A stretch of DNA of 64,000 bases from Aldehydirespirator sp965221605 (GTDB taxonomy: Bacteria > Actinomycetota > Acidimicrobiia > Acidimicrobiales > Aldehydirespiratoraceae). The stretch lies in NCBI GenBank assembly GCA_965221605.1, contig CBDCSK010000016.1:124001-188000 (forward strand), given 5' to 3'. A model generated the notes under the pieces. The model was not told the DNA's origin and did not search any database. It saw nothing but the letters and a program-made list of their open reading frames with translations. Positions within the stretch are counted from its first letter, which is position 1, and each line of letters starts with the position of its first letter. The translations under genes and the position numbers were made by a program. Of this stretch, positions 17,080 to 24,668 are shown piece after piece.

Positions 17080-17832
17080 ATGAAATCCACAGACATGAGA
17101 CCGAGGTCGGCGCTGGTGACCGGCGCCGCCTCCGGCATGGGCGCGGCCATCGCCAGGCGCCTCGACGCCGACGGCACCCGGGTAGTGGTGGCCGACATCC
17201 AGGCCGACATGGGAGCCGAGGTGGCCGCATCGCTGACCGGCGGGATGTTCGTCGAGATGGACCTGTCCCGCTCCGACTCGGTGACCGCCGCGGCCGAGCG
17301 GGTTCTCGCCGAGGTCGGCACGGTCGACATCCTGGTCAACTGCGCCGGGTTCGACGTGGTCATGCCGTTCCTCGACACCGACGAGGATCTGTGGGACTCG
17401 CTGATAGCGGTGAACCTCTATGGACCGTTGCGGACCACCAAGGCCTTCCTGCCGGGGATGGTCGAGCGAGGCTGGGGGCGCATCGTCAACATCAGCTCCG
17501 ACGCCGGGCGGGTGGGCAGCAGCGGTGAGGGCGTCTACTCGGCGTGCAAGGGCGGCCAGATCGCCTTCACCAAGACCATCGCCAGGGAGGTCGCCCGCTC
17601 CGGGGTGACCGTCAACTGCGTGTGTCCGGGCCCCACCGACACGCCGCCGGTGCGCAGGACCCTGGCCGAGGGCGGGGAGAGGTTCATGCAGGCGCTGGTG
17701 CGGGCCATCCCGATGAGGCGCCTCGGCCAGCCCGAAGACATCGCCGCGGCGGTGGCCTACCTAGTGTCCGAGGATGCCGGCTTCGTCACCGGCCAGACCC
17801 TGTCGGTGAGCGGCGGAATGTCGATGTGCTGA
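17080..17832 (+). CDS. SDR oxidoreductase, BadH-like
   Basis: A 250-residue SDR with TGAASGMG near residue 13, NCAGFDVVMPF near 87 and the catalytic YSACK near 150. The NCAGFDVVMPFLDTDEDLW region and the early PGPTDTPPV loop recall BadH, the 2-hydroxycyclohexanecarboxyl-CoA dehydrogenase of Rhodopseudomonas. A hydroxyacyl-CoA dehydrogenase role on a cyclic acyl-CoA is therefore plausible but unproven. GGAGG lies 7 nt before the ATG. The 3' end overlaps a possible GTG start of the LLM gene. Confidence 0.92.
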   Translation: MKSTDMRPRSALVTGAASGMGAAIARRLDADGTRVVVADIQADMGAEVAASLTGGMFVEMDLSRSDSVTAAAERVLAEVGTVDILVNCAGFDVVMPFLDTDEDLWDSLIAVNLYGPLRTTKAFLPGMVERGWGRIVNISSDAGRVGSSGEGVYSACKGGQIAFTKTIAREVARSGVTVNCVCPGPTDTPPVRRTLAEGGERFMQALVRAIPMRRLGQPEDIAAAVAYLVSEDAGFVTGQTLSVSGGMSMC

Positions 17833-17915
17833 GCGCCGCACCCGACCGCTCCGGCATTGTCAGCGGGCTTGCGGGCGAGCGGAAGGACGCTGGAGGCCTG
17901 GGGCGCCACCCGACG

Positions 17916-18911
17916 GTGAGCGTGGGCATGATGTTGCCGGTCGGGTTCGGCATCGAGCCCGGTGACCTTCTCGAGCTCTGCGTAGCCGCCGATCGGAGCG
18001 GCCTGCACGCGGTGGGCTGCGGGGAGCTGGCCGGACCCGAGGCCCTCTCCCTGATGGGCGCGGCCGCGGCCGCCACCGCCGAGATCCGGCTGGAGACCGG
18101 CGTGGTCCCGATCTCCAGCCGCTCGCCGGCCCTGCTCGCCATGGCCGCCTGCACGCTGGCCGCCCTGTCTCAGGATCGCTTCGTGCTGGGAATCGGCGCG
18201 GGCAGCCCGATCGTGTCGGCCTTTCACGCCGATGTGTTCGAGCGGCCCGTCGACCGGGTCGCCGAGGCGTTGGCTGCCATCCAGGCCGCCCTGGCGGGGG
18301 AGCGGCTCACCGATCGAGGCGGATTCAAGCTCCGGGGCATACGGCACCGCCCGGTGCGGGTGTTCCTGTCGGCTATGAACGAGCGCATGCTTCAACTGGC
18401 CGCCCGCGAGGCCGACGGCGTGGTGATCCACTTCATCGGTGCCGAGCAGATGGCCGATCTGGCACCCCGCCTCAGGCGGGCCCGGGCCGCCGCCGGTAAC
18501 GAGGCTCCCTTCGAGATCATCGCCCTGGTGCACGCGGCCGCCGACCCCGACAGTGATCCCGAGAGGGCGTACCGGCGCGAGATGGCCCCCTATCTGGCCG
18601 TGCCTACCTACCGGAATCTGGCTGCCGGGCTGAGCTCCTTCGGCGAGGTCGACGCGGCTGCGGAGGCCTGGCAGCGCGGGGGCCGGGAGGCGGCGGCCGA
18701 CATGTTCCCGCCCGGCATTGTCGCGGCCTGCCTGGCGGTGGGCCGTGACGCCATAGCCGACCGGGTGGCGGGCCTTGGACGGGCCGGCTGCGACGGGGTG
18801 CGGCTGGTACCGCTGAGCACGGCCGGCGCCGACCCCGCCCCCGTCCACGACCTGGTGGACTGTCTGGCCGCAGTGATCGATGATCTGAACCTGCAGGAGG
18901 TGGTTTCGTGA
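17916..18911 (+). CDS. LLM-class F420/flavin-dependent oxidoreductase
   Basis: A 331-residue luciferase-like TIM barrel. VSVGMMLPVGFGIEPGD forms the first strand, ETGVVPISSRSPALLAM and DRFVLGIGAGSP are the conserved family segments, and EADGVVIHFIGAEQM marks the later barrel. GTG 17916 is chosen because it matches the usual N-terminus. GTG 17826, which overlaps the SDR stop, is in frame and would add 30 unconserved residues. Its stop overlaps the next GTG by 4 nt. It likely oxidises or reduces a pathway intermediate with F420 or FMN. Confidence 0.86.
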   Translation: MSVGMMLPVGFGIEPGDLLELCVAADRSGLHAVGCGELAGPEALSLMGAAAAATAEIRLETGVVPISSRSPALLAMAACTLAALSQDRFVLGIGAGSPIVSAFHADVFERPVDRVAEALAAIQAALAGERLTDRGGFKLRGIRHRPVRVFLSAMNERMLQLAAREADGVVIHFIGAEQMADLAPRLRRARAAAGNEAPFEIIALVHAAADPDSDPERAYRREMAPYLAVPTYRNLAAGLSSFGEVDAAAEAWQRGGREAAADMFPPGIVAACLAVGRDAIADRVAGLGRAGCDGVRLVPLSTAGADPAPVHDLVDCLAAVIDDLNLQEVVS

Positions 18912-19828
18912 CCGACGCGGTCGACATGATGAACTACGCCCCGCTGATCGCGCCGGGCATCTCGGGCATGGAGTTCCAGTACGAGGAGTTCCAGATAATG
19001 CTCAACACGACGTTCAGGCGCATGGCCGAGGGGGGCGTGGCCCGCACGCTCTGGGGCCGCGACGTCCCGCTCGACGACGTCGAGAACCTCCCCTACGACG
19101 ACACCCTGAGGGTGGACGAGGCGGTGGCTCAACTGGACGCGGCCGGCTACTCGGTGGCGGTGCTCGCCTGCCTGAAGATGTGGTCCTACCACTACCACCA
19201 CCGTCTCATCATGGACATGGACGAGGAGGTGGTGGCCCGGGCCCTGACCAAGGCGCCCGACCGGTTCGTCGGCGCAGCTGGCTACAACCCGTTCCGCATC
19301 GCCGAGAGCATCGCCCGCATCGAGACGGCGGTGCGGGAGTGGCACTTCGGCTACGTCTACTTCCATCCGATCACCTTCGGGGTGGCCCCCAACGACCGGC
19401 GCTGCTACCCCCTGTACTCGAAATGCGTCGAACTGGGCGTGCCGGTCGGCTTCCAGGTGGGGCACTCCGCCGAGGTGCTGCCGAGCGAGGTGGGCCGGCC
19501 CATGCTGGTGGACCAGGTGGCCATCGACTTCCCCGACCTCAGGATCAACATGTCCCACACCGGCTGGCCGTGGACCGGCGAGTTCTGCTCGATGCTGTGG
19601 AGGCACCCGAACGTCTACGGCGACATCTCCGCCTACTTCGCCTCCACCCTCGACCCGGAGCTGGTCAAGTTCATGGACAGCGGCCGGGGCCGCCACAAGA
19701 TCATGTTCGGCACCAACGGATTCGATCTGGCCCGCTGCAAGCAGGACTTCGAGAACCTGCCGGTCAGCGACCGGACCAAGCAGCTGGTGCTGCAGGACAA
19801 CGCCCTCGAGTTCCTGGGACGGCGATGA
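18908..19828 (+). CDS. Amidohydrolase-related protein lacking the usual metal ligands
   Basis: A 306-residue protein with the amidohydrolase-2 barrel pattern (FHPITFGVAPNDRR, MSHTGWPWTGEF, DNALEFLG). The N-terminal H-x-H or D-x-H metal motif is absent, replaced by YAPLIAPGISGM, and the late Asp of the family (GTD/GSD) is Asn in MFGTNGFDL. A canonical hydrolytic mechanism is therefore unlikely. It is paralogous to the protein at 24669, sharing YPLYSKC/YPIYSKC and FFPDLR/DFPDLR. The GTG start overlaps the LLM stop (GTGA), with CAGGAGG upstream. A non-metal decarboxylase or lyase role is possible. Confidence 0.85.
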   Translation: MTDAVDMMNYAPLIAPGISGMEFQYEEFQIMLNTTFRRMAEGGVARTLWGRDVPLDDVENLPYDDTLRVDEAVAQLDAAGYSVAVLACLKMWSYHYHHRLIMDMDEEVVARALTKAPDRFVGAAGYNPFRIAESIARIETAVREWHFGYVYFHPITFGVAPNDRRCYPLYSKCVELGVPVGFQVGHSAEVLPSEVGRPMLVDQVAIDFPDLRINMSHTGWPWTGEFCSMLWRHPNVYGDISAYFASTLDPELVKFMDSGRGRHKIMFGTNGFDLARCKQDFENLPVSDRTKQLVLQDNALEFLGRR

Positions 19829-19884
19829 GCGCGACACGAGGATTACTCCCGCCGGCTGCGGCCGGGCAACGGTGCCGGCAATGA
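19825..19884 (+). CDS. Bridging mini-ORF (19 aa) between amidohydrolase-like gene and enoyl-CoA hydratase
   Basis: ATG 19825 overlaps the upstream TGA as ATGA. The frame is open for 19 codons (starts MSATRGLL), and its TGA at 19882-19884 overlaps the hydratase ATG 19881, again as ATGA. Both junctions share ATGAGCG. The 52-nt gap is fully translated in this reading. No homology is recognised. Confidence 0.38.
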   Translation: MSATRGLLPPAAAGQRCRQ

Positions 19885-20669
19885 GCGGTCCCGGCGGCCT
19901 GGAGCTGATCCGGCTGGAGCAGCCGTCGGAGCGGCTGGCCGAGGTGGTGCTCGACCGGCCTCCGGCCAACGCATTGAGCCACCAGTTCATGGACGAGCTG
20001 GGCGCGGTGACAGCCTGGTTGGAGCCGGGCGAGAGCCAGCTCGTCGTGCTGCGCAGCAACGCCAGGATGTTCATGGCCGGTGCCGATCTGAACATGGTCA
20101 ACGAGGGTTGGGACGATCAGGACGCCACCACCGAGAAGTGCCAGCAGATGATGAACGGCTGGGAGCAGCTGCCCATGCTGACCCTGGCCGCCATCGGCGG
20201 GCACGCGCTGGGGGCGGGATGCGAGCTGGCGATGTCCTGCGACTTCAGGGTGATGGCCCGGGGCAGGGCCCGCATCGGTCTGCCGGAGTCGTTGCGGGGA
20301 CTGATCTCGGCTGCGGGCGGCACCCAGCGCATGAGCCGCCTCGTCGGCCCGGCAAGAGCCCTCGACCTGTGCGTGCGGGGTCGCATGATCGGAGCGGACG
20401 AAGCCGAGACGTACGGGCTGGTGACCGAGGCGGTGGACTCCGAGCGGCTGGATCAGCGGGTCGCGGAGCTGTGCGAGGAGTTGCTGGGGTTGCCCCGCCT
20501 CACCACCCAGGCCATCAAGCGCTGCGTCCTTGAGGGTCGTGACCTGCCGCTGGCCGAGGGCCTCGCGCTGGAACGCCGGGAGCTGGCCGGGTTGCGAGAC
20601 ACTCACGACACCCGCGAGGGCGTCCAGTCGTTCATCGAGAAGCGCGCCCCGAACTTCATCGGCAGGTGA
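19881..20669 (+). CDS. Enoyl-CoA hydratase/isomerase family protein
   Basis: A 262-residue crotonase-fold enzyme. The oxyanion-hole segments are SNARMFMAGADLNM near residue 57 and GGHALGAGCELAMS near 108. LPESLRGLISAAGGTQRM holds the first catalytic Glu position, and GADEAETYGLV is the usual downstream segment. It hydrates an enoyl-CoA or cleaves a ring. ATG 19881 is favoured over GTG 19872 because the bridging mini-ORF stops on it. The stop overlaps the next GTG by 4 nt. Confidence 0.93.
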   Translation: MSGPGGLELIRLEQPSERLAEVVLDRPPANALSHQFMDELGAVTAWLEPGESQLVVLRSNARMFMAGADLNMVNEGWDDQDATTEKCQQMMNGWEQLPMLTLAAIGGHALGAGCELAMSCDFRVMARGRARIGLPESLRGLISAAGGTQRMSRLVGPARALDLCVRGRMIGADEAETYGLVTEAVDSERLDQRVAELCEELLGLPRLTTQAIKRCVLEGRDLPLAEGLALERRELAGLRDTHDTREGVQSFIEKRAPNFIGR

Positions 20670-21214
20670 GGACGGTGGGGCACGGGGGCTCGGTCACCCA
20701 GGAGTTGCGGGACCGCTACGAGATCGAGCAGGTCCTCTACGACTTCGCCCGCTACTGTGACGATCTCGACTTCGCCGGGCTGGCCTCCCTGTTCCACGAC
20801 GAGTGCCGGTGGGACTACGGGCCCGGTGCCGGGCCGGTCGTGGAGGGACGAGAGCAGGTCGAGGCCTTCGTACGGCAAGCCTTCTCCGGCTCGGCCGCCG
20901 GCGAGGATCCCGAAGGTGTCAAGGTGCGGATCCGTAAGACCAGCCACCACATCAGCCAGGTGGCCATCAACTTCGACGGCCCCGACCGTGCCCGCACCGA
21001 GGCCTTCGTGTTCACGTGGCACGAGATGTCAGACGGCTCGCCGGGCCTGCTGTGGGGCCGCTGGCACGACCAGCTGCGCCGCACCGGGAACGGCTGGAAG
21101 ATCTCCGAGCGGCGCATGATCCTGTCGGCGGTGGACAACTACTACGGCATCGGCCACTCCGCCTGGGCAGAGGACTTCAAACCCTTCCGGAGGCAGCCCC
21201 CCTTCGTCCCGTGA
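20666..21214 (+). CDS. NTF2-like / SnoaL-like family protein
   Basis: A 182-residue protein. YEIEQVLYDFARYCDDLDF followed by FHDECRWDYGPG is the standard SnoaL-like opening, and the remainder (SHHISQVAIN, GRWHDQLRRTGNGWKI) gives the curved sheet. Members serve as small isomerases, dehydratases or binding partners. Its place between an enoyl-CoA hydratase and an SDR, with 4-nt overlaps on both sides (GTGA twice), indicates a stoichiometric pathway role. It is distantly related to 1542-2066. Confidence 0.82.
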   Translation: MRTVGHGGSVTQELRDRYEIEQVLYDFARYCDDLDFAGLASLFHDECRWDYGPGAGPVVEGREQVEAFVRQAFSGSAAGEDPEGVKVRIRKTSHHISQVAINFDGPDRARTEAFVFTWHEMSDGSPGLLWGRWHDQLRRTGNGWKISERRMILSAVDNYYGIGHSAWAEDFKPFRRQPPFVP

Positions 21215-21972
21215 GTTTGAGTGGTCCCAGGGGCCTGGCGCTGGTGTCGGGGGGCAGCGGCGACATCGGCGCCGCCATCTGCCGGGCTCTGCATGCCGAC
21301 GGCTGGGGCCTGGCCATCGGCTACGTCTCCCGACAGCGGGCCGAATCGCTGGCCGTCGAGCTCGCCGCCCAGGGACCCCCCGCGCGGGCCGTGCCCCTGG
21401 ACCTGACCGACCGGACACAGATTCGGGCAGGGTTGGGCGAGCTGCTGGACGCGGAGGGCCGCATCGACGCGCTGGTGCTAAACGCGGGTTGGAATCAGGC
21501 CCGCCCGTTCCTCGACACCGACGAGCAGCAATGGCGCACCACCGTGGCAGTGAACCTGGTGGGGCCGATGCTGGCCGTCCAGTTGTGCCTGCCGTCCATG
21601 GTCGCCGCCGGTGCCGGAGCTATCGTGGCCATCACCTCGGAGGCGGCCCGGGTGGGTGATGCCGGCAATGCGGTGTACTCGGCGGCCAAGGCCGGGCTGA
21701 CCTCGTTCCTGCGCACCATCGTGCGGGAGCACGGCCGCGACGGCGTGCGGGCCAACGCGGTGGCGCCCGGGCCGATCGACACCAGCCTGCTGCGCCACGC
21801 GTTCGAGGATCCCGAGGCTGCCGACGCGGCCATAGCCAAGCTGACCCGGCTGGTGCCGCTGCGCAGGCTGGGACAGCCCACCGAGGTAGCCGCCGCGGTG
21901 CGGTACCTCGTCAGCGAGGGCGCCCACGTGACCGGCCAGCAGCTCGGCGTGGGCGGCGGCGTAGTCATGTAA
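21211..21972 (+). CDS. SDR oxidoreductase, FabG-like
   Basis: A 253-residue SDR. The cofactor motif appears as SGGSGDIG near residue 12, LNAGWNQ replaces NNAG near 88, and VYSAAKAG near 153 carries Tyr and Lys. The C-terminal HVTGQQLGVGGG is family-typical. GTG 21211 overlaps the NTF2-like stop by 4 nt. It is the last gene of the operon, followed by a hairpin. It shares the phrase FLDTDE with the BadH-like SDR at 17080, suggesting ancient duplication within the operon. Confidence 0.92.
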   Translation: MSLSGPRGLALVSGGSGDIGAAICRALHADGWGLAIGYVSRQRAESLAVELAAQGPPARAVPLDLTDRTQIRAGLGELLDAEGRIDALVLNAGWNQARPFLDTDEQQWRTTVAVNLVGPMLAVQLCLPSMVAAGAGAIVAITSEAARVGDAGNAVYSAAKAGLTSFLRTIVREHGRDGVRANAVAPGPIDTSLLRHAFEDPEAADAAIAKLTRLVPLRRLGQPTEVAAAVRYLVSEGAHVTGQQLGVGGGVVM

Positions 21973-22017
21973 GCCCTCGGCGCTTCAGTCGACTGCCGGC
22001 TCTCCTACACATGCTCG

Positions 22018-22035
22018 CAGCTCAGCCGTGAGCTG
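22018..22035. terminator. Hairpin between convergent genes
   Basis: A perfect 7-bp stem, CAGCTCA and TGAGCTG, closes a GCCG tetraloop, 46 nt after the last SDR stop. No T-run follows on either strand. It could end the long plus operon and the convergent DUF4143 gene. The remaining 174-nt gap shows nothing else. Confidence 0.4.
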
Positions 22036-22146
22036 TAGGTGAGGCGGATCTGATGTCGAGGAGCAACAGACCGAGAGCGGGCTACGAGAGTCAGGCGACT
22101 GGCGAGATCATCCTGCGAGGCCAATGCCAAGCCCCGCCGGGTCCCT

Positions 22147-23421
22147 TCAGGGCCCGAGGGCGGTGATGGGCACTACCGCTACGCCGTCGGTGCGTTCGTA
22201 GGCGAATCCGGTGGCGGTGATCACCACCAGCCGGCGGGGTCCGCCGACTTTGGTCGGGTCGATCCGGTCGTCTCGGAGCTTGGTGAGCGAGGCCGCGGCC
22301 GCTTCGACCGCGGCCCGGCCTCCGAGCTTGATCTCGGCCGCGACCCATTCGCCGTTGCGTTGCCGGATGATCGCGTCGACCTCCAGGCCGGTGTTGTCGC
22401 GGTAGTGGCTGAGTTCTGCTCGCAGCGTCTGGCAATAGACGCGCAGATCCCGCACGCACAGCGACTCGAACAAGAACCCGAGCGTCTCGAGGTCCGCCAG
22501 CAGGCGCCCACCGTCGGCGCCCAGCGCGGCGGCCGCCAAGGAGGGATCGACGAGTTGGCGCTTCGGCGCGCCTCGCAGCCTGGAGCGGGACCGCAACTGG
22601 GGCCCCCAGGCGGGCACGTCCTCGACGACGAAGAGCCTCTCAAGCGCCGACAGGTACGCCGCTGTGGTGCGGGGGTCGATTGGCTGCTCGCCTCCGGTGT
22701 CGGACGACAGGGTGCTCACAGCGGCCTCGGTGGAGATGTTGCGGGCCAGCGAGACCAGCAGCCGGGCCACCGCGGCGGGGTCGCGCCGCACGCCGTCCAC
22801 TGCGGAGACTTCGCTTTGGGCGAGCTCGTCGAGGTAGTCGCCGATGAAGTCCTGCGCATCGTTGGTGTCCATGCTGTGGCACAACGGCCAGCCGCCCCGG
22901 CAGATGGCGCCGGCCACGTCGCTGAGACCCCACTCAGGGGCCGGTGCTGAGCACTCGGTGCCGTCAAAGAGCGCCCGCAACGACACTGCGCCGGTGGACA
23001 GCCCCGACTCGAGCAGCGACAAAGGACGCATCTTCACCCGGGCCACGCGGCCCACCCCGGAGTGCTGCTTGACGCTGGCAGGAGGATCAGCAGAGCCGGT
23101 GAGGATGAACTGGCCCGCGGCGCCGCGGCGGTCGCACTCGCGCCGGACCATGTCCCAGACACCGGGCACGAGATGCCACTCGTCTATTAGGCGTGGCGCT
23201 GCTCCCTCCAGCAACGCCAACGACCCCGGCGAAGCCAGATGCACCGACGCCATGGCTTCTTCGAGCAGTATCTCGCTGGCAGCGATCTGGCGGGCTGTGG
23301 TGGTCTTACCGCACGCTCGCGGCCCCTCGATCAACACGGCGGGCGCCGACCGCAGCCGGCGACGGAGTTCCTCGTCGGCGATCCTGTCGAGATAACGTGC
23401 GCCTTGATGGGTTGATACCAT
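22147..23421 (-). CDS. AAA+ ATPase with DUF4143 / PD-(D/E)XK-like C-terminus
   Basis: A 424-residue protein. The N-terminal AAA domain has Walker A GPRACGKTTT near residue 33 and the Walker B-like APRLIDEW near 80, followed by a sensor ILTGSADPP. The C-terminal DUF4143 region has LEVDAIIRQRNGEWVAAEIK near residue 350, the E-x-D...E-x-K layout of PD-(D/E)XK nucleases. This family is widespread, often mobile, and its physiological role is not established. ATG 23421 fits the family N-terminus (MVSTHQGARYLDR). It adjoins an accessory patch with a transposase remnant and palindromes. Confidence 0.88.
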   Translation of the reverse strand: MVSTHQGARYLDRIADEELRRRLRSAPAVLIEGPRACGKTTTARQIAASEILLEEAMASVHLASPGSLALLEGAAPRLIDEWHLVPGVWDMVRRECDRRGAAGQFILTGSADPPASVKQHSGVGRVARVKMRPLSLLESGLSTGAVSLRALFDGTECSAPAPEWGLSDVAGAICRGGWPLCHSMDTNDAQDFIGDYLDELAQSEVSAVDGVRRDPAAVARLLVSLARNISTEAAVSTLSSDTGGEQPIDPRTTAAYLSALERLFVVEDVPAWGPQLRSRSRLRGAPKRQLVDPSLAAAALGADGGRLLADLETLGFLFESLCVRDLRVYCQTLRAELSHYRDNTGLEVDAIIRQRNGEWVAAEIKLGGRAAVEAAAASLTKLRDDRIDPTKVGGPRRLVVITATGFAYERTDGVAVVPITALGP

Positions 23422-23492
23422 GGGTGCTGCCCGCACCGGGGGCCGGACTCTGTGCCTGGACCCGTCGGTGCATCCAGCCTACATTCAGATGC

Positions 23493-23550
23493 TGTGTTCG
23501 CAACACATCAATGCAGATGTTGCAATGCTACGTTGGCGAGTGTGCAACAT
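23493..23550. promoter_or_regulatory. Palindrome cluster upstream of the DUF4143 gene
   Basis: TGTGTT-CGC-AACACA (23493-23507) is a perfect 6-bp-arm palindrome, 72 nt upstream of the ATPase start. ATGTTGCA (23517-23524) and TGCAACAT (23543-23550) form a second perfect 8-bp inverted pair. Two similar direct copies of TCAATGCAG follow at about 23508 and 23553. Dense symmetry upstream of one gene and beside a transposase remnant suggests operators or old element ends. Confidence 0.33.
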
Positions 23551-23567
23551 TCTCAATGCAGGTTTCG

Positions 23568-23684
23568 CAACGCGTCAAACGCGCCGCCTTCGGACTCACC
23601 AACTTCGCCAACTACCGCATCCGCGCCCTGCTCTACGCCGGCAAACCCAACTGGGCGCTACTCGACACCCTCACGCCACCCTAA
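23568..23684 (+). pseudogene. ISL3-like transposase, C-terminal remnant
   Basis: Only the last 38 codons survive. AAFGLTNFANYRIRALLYAG followed by KPNW matches the characteristic C-terminal end of ISL3-family transposases. The upstream reading frame is unrelated sequence, so the catalytic DDE core is gone. No terminal repeat pair could be assigned. It marks a past insertion and deletion next to the DUF4143 gene. Confidence 0.6.
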
Positions 23685-23738
23685 AACGCGGCGTCGTGCC
23701 TCCCCCCGTTGACCGGTCACCTCGATTAGGAGGTAGCT

Positions 23739-23981
23739 ATGTCAATGATGCAGGAGACCAGTGGGTCGGGTCCGGTGTTGGCGCCGGGCCAGACGCGAAG
23801 AGCATCGAGTTGTTCGCCCTGTAACTCTGGAGCCAATCCCTGCGCGGGTCGCCGTGTAGGGGCGTTCCACGGCACCCTGCGGCGGGCCGGCTTCTTCGGC
23901 GGGCTCAGGCGGGCTTGGGTCGGCGGGCCCAGCGCAGCAACCATCTCGGGACCCACGACTCAGGGACGCCGCTGGCGCTGA
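23739..23981 (+). CDS. Doubtful small ORF with strong ribosome site
   Basis: An 80-codon frame begins at ATG 23739, 5 nt after a perfect AGGAGG. The sequence (starts MSMMQETSGSG) is rich in Gly, Arg and Ser and matches no family I know. Its 3' part overlaps the opposite-strand 48-codon ORF tail to tail, so at most one of them is likely real there. The ribosome site may belong to a gene otherwise lost from this decayed patch. Confidence 0.18.
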   Translation: MSMMQETSGSGPVLAPGQTRRASSCSPCNSGANPCAGRRVGAFHGTLRRAGFFGGLRRAWVGGPSAATISGPTTQGRRWR

Positions 23982-24051
23982 CGACGGTGCTGGGGTACGG
24001 ACTCAACTGGTCGTCGTCCTGGTTGTGCTGGGGTGCCTCGTCGGGCTGCAT
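23905..24051 (-). CDS. Small protein (48 aa) downstream of membrane protein
   Basis: ATG 24051 lies 4 nt after the membrane-protein stop. The peptide has an acidic, Gln-rich N-terminus (MQPDEAPQHNQDDDQL) and a basic Trp-rich C-terminus (SWVPRWLLRWARRPKPA). That polarity suggests a membrane-surface-associated small protein. The tight spacing supports co-translation with the preceding gene. No family is recognised, and the size makes coding status uncertain. Confidence 0.36.
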   Translation of the reverse strand: MQPDEAPQHNQDDDQLSPYPSTVVSASGVPESWVPRWLLRWARRPKPA

Positions 24052-24055
24052 GGCT

Positions 24056-24442
24056 TCAACCTAGCGCGAATAGGGCTCCAACGAAGAGGCTGGCGGCGAC
24101 GAAGGTGGCGAGCCCTTGCAACAGGACGATCCGCCCCGCGCTTTGGACGACTGGCTCGTTGCGGGTGCGGTGGTCGTTGTGGACGGCGATGAGGTGATCG
24201 AGCAGGGCGCGATGGCCGTCGTGGCGGTTCGAGTAGTTGTCGGTGAGTTCGTTGATGTCCGGTCCTTCAAACCACCTTACGGCCACCGCGTAAACGCTGT
24301 ACCAGCAAAATCCGTTGACTAGGGCCACCAGCACGGCGAAGATGCCGGTGGCGACGACTTGGCCGGGGGTCGCGCCGGACGTGGGGGAGGCGACCACGGC
24401 GCTGATGAACGCTCCGACGGTGATCGAGGCGCCGCCGAGCAT
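24056..24442 (-). CDS. Small membrane protein, three hydrophobic segments
   Basis: 128 residues from ATG 24442. Two N-terminal hydrophobic helices (about 4-20 and 30-56, the latter GIFAVLVALVNGFCWYSVY) precede a polar, probably cytoplasmic loop with DHLIAVHNDHRTRNEPVV. A final helix (LLQGLATFVAASLFVGALFA) ends the protein. This two-helix, loop, one-helix layout recalls small membrane effectors of the Pycsar/SLATT type, but no sensor partner is adjacent and homology is unproven. The frame stays open upstream, so the gene may be 5'-truncated. It follows an antitoxin-like fragment and precedes a 48-aa ORF. Confidence 0.52.
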   Translation of the reverse strand: MLGGASITVGAFISAVVASPTSGATPGQVVATGIFAVLVALVNGFCWYSVYAVAVRWFEGPDINELTDNYSNRHDGHRALLDHLIAVHNDHRTRNEPVVQSAGRIVLLQGLATFVAASLFVGALFALG

Positions 24443-24450
24443 GGCCGCTG

Positions 24451-24606
24451 TCAGCCGGCACGATGCTTCTCTGCTAGAGCATCCCTGAGATACGCCTTGT
24501 AGTTGGTGGCCAGATCCTCGGGCGCGTCTCGCAGGCACCCCACGAAGCCACTGGAGAGAATGGCATCCAGTGGCTCTCGACTGCGCGCTGATTGCTGACG
24601 ATCCAT
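24451..24606 (-). CDS. Antitoxin C-terminus-like small ORF (51 aa)
   Basis: From ATG 24606, with GAGGG just upstream, the frame encodes about 51 residues. The segment EPLDAILSSGFVGCLRDAPE followed by DLATNYKAYLRDAL resembles the toxin-binding tail of antitoxins paired with PIN toxins (pattern DPL...G...DLA.NHD.YL). The N-terminal ribbon-helix-helix expected in such proteins is missing and no PIN gene follows. It is probably a decayed or fused remnant, ending 8 nt before the membrane-protein start. Confidence 0.36.
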   Translation of the reverse strand: MDRQQSARSREPLDAILSSGFVGCLRDAPEDLATNYKAYLRDALAEKHRAG

Positions 24607-24668
24607 CATCGCCCTCAGGATATGTGCCCGACACGACCGATAAGACCCAGCAGCGAAGGCGTTGAGGG

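Noticed and set aside
17826..17915. GTG 17826 as start of the second LLM oxidoreductase
   Set aside because: In frame and adjacent to the SDR stop, but the added 30 residues do not resemble the family; kept as an alternative only.
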